Assembly: GCA_031406575.1 (NCBI GenBank)
Contig: JANOHP010000037.1
Location: 1 to 10,353, forward strand
Origin: Ga0077555 sp031406575
GTDB taxonomy: Bacteria > Pseudomonadota > Alphaproteobacteria > Rhizobiales > Hyphomicrobiaceae
DNA length: 10,353 nt
Direction: 5' to 3'
The position numbers and the translations under genes are program-made. Within the stretch, counting starts at the first letter, position 1. Every line of letters starts with the position of its first letter. Shown here piece after piece: positions 6,780 to 10,353 of the stretch. Below the pieces are notes generated by a model. It had not been told where the DNA came from and did not search any database. It saw only the letters and a program-made list of their open reading frames with translations.

Positions 6780-7955
6780 CTACCGTCTTGCATGTAGGCG
6801 GCGAGCGTCGATGATCGATGTGACGTAGGCCAGCAACGCCGCAGTTATCAATGCCGCCGCCGCGAGCAACGAAGCGGCGCGTAAACTGCCCGAGGTCTCA
6901 GACAAGAGACCAGCGATAGCGGGGCCGATCATCTGGCCAAGCCCAAAGGTCGCTGTCGTCAGGCCGATCGCCCGTTGTGGCCGGCTGCCGGATAGCTCAC
7001 GTGCGCTCATCAATCCCAACGCGGTCAGCCCCATGAAGGTGCCACCGAGCAGAACGGCCGATAGGCAAATGCCAGCGATGCTAGACCACTCCACACTCAG
7101 GGCAACCCCGACCGCCTCCACAAGGCACGCTACCGCGTAGGCTTTCAGCAATCCGATCCGCTGACCGAGGCGTTGCCAGAGCGGCACGGAAGGAATAGTC
7201 GCGACGCCGACCAGCACCCATATCCAAGGCTCCAACGGCCTTATCGCCGCCGTCTCACGCACGATGGTGACGAGGAAGGTGGCGGTGATGACATACCCAA
7301 AACCGAACAGGCCATGAGCCGCCGCTAACCCGGCAAGTGTAACGCGAGCCGGTTGTGTTGCGGTCGGGCGCGCTGCACTTTGTGAATGCTCTGCTGCTGG
7401 AATGAGGGCCAACGCGATCAATGCTGCGACCGCTGCGGCGATGCCTGATGCCAGCCACAGGGTTCGCCAGTCACCGCCCAACTCGCTGATCGACGAGACG
7501 ATGATCGCCGATGCGATGATGCCCACGCCAACGCCACCAAAATGGATGGCAGCCAGCCCGCTACGACCGGCGGTCGCGAGCCGCTCGAGCACGAGCGTCG
7601 AGGAACAAATGATGACGAAAGCGCTTGCCACACCGCCCACGAATCGCAAGCCCAGAAGTAAGGGGAGGTTCTCCGACAGCGCCATCCCGGCCGTAGTCGC
7701 CACGCTGGTCGCAAGCGCCACTAGCAGCCACGCCCTTGGCCTTGCCGTAAAGGCCGGTCGTCCGACGACGAACGCGCCGATCATATACCCGAGGAAATTT
7801 GCGGATGCGACGAGACCAGCGTCGAGTTTGCTCCACTCGAGCGCACTGATCATTGCAGGAAGGATCGGGGTGTAGACAAACCGCCCGATTCCCATGCCGG
7901 CCGCCATGGCAAGCAGTCCGCCGACAGCCAGCCACGCAGGATGCTTCAGATTCAT
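6780..7955 (-). CDS. YbfB/YjiJ-family MFS transporter, 391 aa
   Basis: This is an inner-membrane secondary transporter of the major facilitator superfamily with about 12 hydrophobic helices. GMGIGRFVYTPILPAM at residues 20-35 is the signature of the YbfB/YjiJ group at the end of helix 1. GYMIGAFVVGRP (56-67) and the following basic loop match the usual helix 2/3 cytoplasmic motif. The second half keeps the pseudo-symmetric pattern, with FGFGYVITATFLVTIV and TTATFGLGQMIGPAIAGLLSE. The length is normal for the group. It starts at ATG 7955-7953 on the minus strand; the nearest purine-rich stretch (AGGGGC) is rather far upstream, so the ribosome site is weak. The substrates of this family are mostly undefined. 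The gene is divergent from an aromatic hydroxylase, so uptake or export of that enzyme's substrate or product is a reasonable inference. Confidence 0.9.
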   Translation of the reverse strand: MNLKHPAWLAVGGLLAMAAGMGIGRFVYTPILPAMISALEWSKLDAGLVASANFLGYMIGAFVVGRPAFTARPRAWLLVALATSVATTAGMALSENLPLLLGLRFVGGVASAFVIICSSTLVLERLATAGRSGLAAIHFGGVGVGIIASAIIVSSISELGGDWRTLWLASGIAAAVAALIALALIPAAEHSQSAARPTATQPARVTLAGLAAAHGLFGFGYVITATFLVTIVRETAAIRPLEPWIWVLVGVATIPSVPLWQRLGQRIGLLKAYAVACLVEAVGVALSVEWSSIAGICLSAVLLGGTFMGLTALGLMSARELSGSRPQRAIGLTTATFGLGQMIGPAIAGLLSETSGSLRAASLLAAAALITAALLAYVTSIIDARRLHARR

Positions 7956-8272
7956 GTCGTTGCTGCCGGTTGCCCCTAATTTCGCGTGTCACGGCGGTAG
8001 GGAATGAATGCGCAAAAAATGTGTGTCTTTACATATCATCGCAGCGGCGTCGACGATGCCATCGAAATCGTGGAGAAGATCGACACCTGAAGGTCCGACG
8101 CAAGATCCCAGTTAACGGACGTGGTCGGTGGCGAGCAATTCGCCACCGATCGTATATCGGTCCACGTCCGCAAACGTATGGCTGGGCCGAAAGTTTCCCT
8201 GATGCTATTCTGGCGGCGGGCTGATCACTTGCACGACGGGTGGCCTAGGAACTCACGAGCGGTTTTCATGCA
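7956..8272. promoter_or_regulatory. Divergent regulatory region between transporter and monooxygenase
   Basis: This gap must carry promoters for both flanking genes. Its left part has an A/T-rich island around 8013-8040. A 23-codon frame (8019-8090, MCVFTYHRSGVDDAIEIVEKIDT) looks protein-like but has no ribosome site; it may be a remnant. The right part holds the nested inverted repeat at 8116-8170. No regulator gene is adjacent, so a control protein, if any, lies outside the window. Confidence 0.4.
8116..8170. repeat. Nested perfect inverted repeats
   Basis: The outer arms are CGGACGTGG (8116-8124) and CCACGTCCG (8162-8170). Inside them TCGGTGGCGA (8125-8134) pairs with TCGCCACCGA (8140-8149) around a 5-nt loop. 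The inner and outer stems are contiguous on the left and separated by 12 nt on the right. It lies about 100 bp before the monooxygenase ATG and could be an operator, a structured leader or a terminator. Confidence 0.6.
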
Positions 8273-9493
8273 ATGAGAACGGAGCGTCTCGAAGATCTGC
8301 CTTTCATCGTCATCGGCGGTGGTATTGGCGGTGTTGCAGTAGCGCTAGGTCTCTCGCGCAAAGGCAAGCGCGTCGTCGTGCTCGAGCAAGCTGCCGACCT
8401 CACCGAGATCGGGGCGGGCATCCAGATGCCACCCAATGCCTTCAAGGCCTTCGCCACGCTAGGCGTTCTCGACGCCGTACAAAGCGTCGCGGCCTACCCG
8501 GAGCACTTGATCCTCGGCGATATGCTGGCCGGAACGGTTGTCTATCGGGCGCCTATTGGCGAGGCATTCATCGAGCGGTTCGGCTATCGCTATGCCCTGA
8601 TGCATCGCGGTGATCTCCTCCAGATCCTTGTTTCAGCGTGCATGGCGAGCGACCGCATCACGTTCAAGACCTGCACCCGTGCAACGGGCTTCAACGATCT
8701 CGGAGACCGAGTCGTCGTGAGCGCGGCAGACGGCGAGACTTATGAAGGGCAGGCGATGATCGCCGCGGATGGCTTGTGGTCAATGACGCGGGCAGCACTT
8801 TTCGGCGCCGAGCCACCGCGAACCGACAGCTACATTGTCTGTCGCGGAGTGGTGCCGGTCGCCGAGCTGCCCGATGCCCTCTATTCGCAGTCGGTCACGA
8901 TGTGGGGCGGGCCCGAGCTCGATCTCTTCCACTATCCGCTTCGCCGCGGCGAAATCTACAATATCGGAGCCAGTTACCGCGACCCGAACGCAGCCACTGG
9001 CACGGGAAGTCCCAAAGGCGATCGAGACGTGCTAGTCGCCCGTTTTCGCGACGCGTGCCCGCACGTCAAGGCGCTGCTTCCCTACATTGATGTCTCGAGG
9101 GCCTGGGTTCTCTACGACCGGCCACCCTTACGGAACTGGGCAAGGGGAAGAATAGCGCTTCTCGGCGACGCCGCGCATCCGACATACATTTACATTTCAC
9201 AGGGCGCCTGCATGGCGATAGAGGATGCCGTCGTGCTGGCCGATTTGGTCAGCAGGATCGACGACGTACCGAAAGCTTTCCTCGCGTACGAGGACAGCCG
9301 CTACCTACGGACAGCTCGCGTCCAACTGACGTCGCGGCAATTCGGTGAAGTCTATCACGCTGTGGGTGTTCAGCGCGATCTACGCAACGCTCTACTGGCA
9401 AATACACGTCCAGAGGCGCTCTACGACACGCTCGGCTGGGTATTTGGGCCTGCTGGAGCCGACTGTCTTGCGACATCGGCGGTCGTCGGTTGA
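8273..9493 (+). CDS. FAD-dependent aromatic monooxygenase, 3-hydroxybenzoate 6-hydroxylase-like
   Basis: This is a 406-aa class A flavoprotein hydroxylase, expected to use NAD(P)H and O2 to hydroxylate an aromatic acid in the cytoplasm. IVIGGGIGGVAVALGL places GxGxxG at Gly15, Gly17 and Gly20, with Glu38 ending strand 2 (VVVLEQ) for the FAD ribose. IAADGLWS (Asp166) is the DG motif. RIALLGDAAHP (Asp299) is the GD motif, followed by QGACMAIEDAVVLADL. Overall similarity as I recall it is highest to 3-hydroxybenzoate 6-hydroxylases, which make gentisate, with salicylate hydroxylases next. His220 in FHYPLRRGEIYN fits a substrate-site His of that family. The loop after GD reads HPTYIYISQGA instead of the usual H-P/A-x-L-Q-Y, so the true substrate may differ. 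The ATG at 8273 is preceded by GAGCGG about 10 nt upstream. No gentisate dioxygenase or other pathway gene is in the window. Confidence 0.88.
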   Translation: MRTERLEDLPFIVIGGGIGGVAVALGLSRKGKRVVVLEQAADLTEIGAGIQMPPNAFKAFATLGVLDAVQSVAAYPEHLILGDMLAGTVVYRAPIGEAFIERFGYRYALMHRGDLLQILVSACMASDRITFKTCTRATGFNDLGDRVVVSAADGETYEGQAMIAADGLWSMTRAALFGAEPPRTDSYIVCRGVVPVAELPDALYSQSVTMWGGPELDLFHYPLRRGEIYNIGASYRDPNAATGTGSPKGDRDVLVARFRDACPHVKALLPYIDVSRAWVLYDRPPLRNWARGRIALLGDAAHPTYIYISQGACMAIEDAVVLADLVSRIDDVPKAFLAYEDSRYLRTARVQLTSRQFGEVYHAVGVQRDLRNALLANTRPEALYDTLGWVFGPAGADCLATSAVVG

Positions 9494-9826
9494 TCTGCTA
9501 AGCAGCTCATCAGCGACTGTGTCGGCTTTCGAACACCGGCCCCAGTGCGCGTGGCCGGCCTCGTGATGGGCCAGCATCCGAAACCCGTCATAGTCGCAAC
9601 CGGCACTGATTGTCGGCTGTCAGGGCGCAGCCGCCATCGCGGTCGGAAAATTCGACAGCAAGAGTTGCGGGCTACGGATCGCTTCACGCTGCCGATGGTC
9701 GAAACACCTTCAGCTGCCGAGATACTTTCGTCGTCGAAAATTTCCCGTGTTTTCGGCCGTCGTGGGCGAGCGCCTTAACGAGGCAAACGGCTTTGCCTGC
9801 GAAATTCATAGGTTGGACGGCTGGCC
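9494..9826. other. Gene-free stretch with possible decayed coding remnants
   Basis: There is no intact gene. Two stretches have protein-like composition in frames without a proper start. On the minus strand, about 9619-9494 reads CDYDGFRMLAHHEAGHAHWG and continues antisense into the monooxygenase end. On the plus strand, about 9744-9860 reads VFSAVVGERLNEANGF onwards. Either could be junk from recombination at the cargo boundary. I recognise neither. Confidence 0.3.
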
Positions 9827-10042
9827 CTACAGCAAAGCCGAGACGGCGTTGCCGATGAACAGCTCCCCGTCCCGGACGTAGCCGGACGACATGGCGTCTC
9901 GCGCATGTCCGGTCTGCTGAGCGGTCTCCCATTCGGACTGTGCCTGGGCGGGGCGAGCCCAGCGCGGAGCCGGCGGTACGCACGTTGCGTCGGCTTCGCC
10001 AGACTGGGCGATCTTACAGTCGGGTCTGTTCGCCTTCGGGAG
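9827..10042 (-). pseudogene. Start-less open frame, likely 3' fragment of a backbone gene
   Basis: A stop-to-stop minus-strand frame of 71 codons ends at the TAG at 9829-9827. It reads convincingly as protein, for example QAQSEWETAQQTGHARDAM and SGYVRDGELFIGNAVSALL, with G/C-rich third positions. The only ATG is internal (about residue 51), and no GTG or TTG start exists upstream before the TGA at 10045-10043. In another frame directly upstream, a GTG opens the short peptide VTPEGEQTRL before a stop near 10015. A single small indel there would join that N-terminus to this frame, so a frameshifted gene is plausible. I do not recognise the family. Motif copy 2 lies just upstream, as it does for the gene at 78. 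Confidence 0.4.
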
Positions 10043-10047
10043 TCACA

Positions 10048-10107
10048 ATGCAGTTAATTGCACTGAACAACGATCAGTCGCGGCCAGTCCTGAGGTATGA
10101 TAAGTGA
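10048..10107 (+). other. 19-codon mini-ORF, possible leader peptide
   Basis: ATG 10048 opens MQLIALNNDQSRPVLRYDK and stops at 10105-10107. A GGGAG Shine-Dalgarno lies 5 nt before the ATG. The stop falls inside the dyad at 10098-10116. No plus-strand gene follows within the window, so this may be chance or the relic of a longer gene. Confidence 0.2.
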
Positions 10108-10115
10108 AGCTTATC
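10065..10115 (-). promoter_or_regulatory. Motif copy 2: GAACAACGATCAGTCG plus TGATAAG dyad
   Basis: The block at 10065-10080 matches 89-104 in 15 of 16 bases. A dyad follows with TGATAAG (10098-10104) and CTTATCA (10110-10116), whose core GATAA-N7-TTATC is the same as in copy 1. Further out, CCTGA (10089-10093) pairs with TCAGG (10121-10125). It lies just upstream of the minus-strand frame at 9827-10042. Confidence 0.4.
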
Positions 10116-10285
10116 AGAGGTCAGGCTGTAACGGACCCACGTCAGCGATGCTTTGGGCAGCGATCAATCAACACTGACACAATACAACGGTGGGTCACTA
10201 CTTGCTGCGAGAGCTGACCCTGGGCCTCAACGTACCTGGGATCGGTAGTTCACTGCGGCAGCGAGTTGATCAGAGCTCGCCGTGG

Positions 10286-10353
10286 TCACTGCGTATGCGG
10301 CTTGTGCCACCACCGGTCGTCGATCCCGAAGCGGCTCCACTGCTCGCGCGGGA
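10286..10353 (-). CDS. 3' end of an unidentified minus-strand gene (partial)
   Basis: A minus-strand frame enters from the right edge and stops at the TGA at 10288-10286. The last residues read REQWSRFGIDDRWWHKPHTQ, a Trp-rich, mixed-charge tail that looks like a genuine C-terminus; the other two minus frames are Ala/Arg-rich. Only 21 residues are visible, so no family can be named. Its orientation agrees with the other edge genes and fits a shared minus-strand backbone. Confidence 0.4.
   Translation of the reverse strand, partial: PREQWSRFGIDDRWWHKPHTQ

Larger units (their letters stand above)
10043..10285. other. Intergenic region of the right flank
   Basis: This lies between two minus-strand coding frames. 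It contains motif copy 2, a small plus-strand frame (10048-10107) and TGACCCTGGGCCTCAA (10215-10230). That last block matches TGATCCTGGGCCTCGA at 110-125 in 14 of 16 bases. I see no other gene. Confidence 0.4.

Noticed and set aside
9392..9577. Minus-strand 61-codon frame beginning MLAHHEAGHAHWG
   Set aside because: The first part looks protein-like, but the rest is antisense to the monooxygenase end and no family or ribosome site is evident. It is noted only as a possible remnant.
1..10353. CRISPR arrays, tRNA or rRNA genes, transposase or integrase genes
   Set aside because: I found no regularly spaced repeats, cloverleaf-like segments or recognisable transposase or recombinase motifs on either strand.

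Overview
The window is GC-rich, with coding frames strongly biased to G or C at third positions. It reads as accessory DNA from a proteobacterium, probably an alpha- or beta-proteobacterium, and probably part of an integrative or conjugative island. That assignment is inference: no integrase, relaxase, transposase or tRNA is visible.

Layout. Both outer edges carry minus-strand genes or fragments: the start of a gene at 1-78, a complete 165-aa hypothetical protein at 553-1050, a start-less open frame at 9827-10042, and the 3' end of a gene at 10286-10353. Between them lie two unrelated cargo blocks. Block 1 (about 1316-6497, plus strand) is a two-gene locus. It has a 1452-aa STAND/NACHT-like P-loop ATPase with a C-terminal PD-(D/E)xK nuclease-like domain. 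A trypsin-like serine protease gene follows 34 bp later. Block 2 (6780-9493) is a divergent pair: a YbfB/YjiJ-type MFS transporter on the minus strand and an FAD-dependent aromatic-ring monooxygenase (3-hydroxybenzoate 6-hydroxylase-like) on the plus strand. A 317-bp gap with a large nested inverted repeat separates them.

Block 1 is the candidate system. A large sensor-type ATPase carrying its own nuclease, next to a trypsin-like protease, matches the logic of antiviral STAND (AVAST/Avs, bNACHT) systems. The nuclease is at the C-terminus, whereas in Avs proteins the effector is N-terminal. The protease keeps its full His67-Asp108-Ser208 triad in one frame, but a single in-frame TAG sits three codons after the catalytic His. 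It is therefore a very recent pseudogene, a sequencing error, or a readthrough gene.

Block 2 looks like a small catabolic module: import of an aromatic or related acid, then its hydroxylation. The monooxygenase has an atypical loop after its GD motif where the family usually has a conserved Gln.

A related sequence motif occurs near both window edges (89-140 and 10065-10115), each time just upstream of a minus-strand coding frame. It is either a shared regulatory site of the island backbone or a diverged repeat flanking the cargo.
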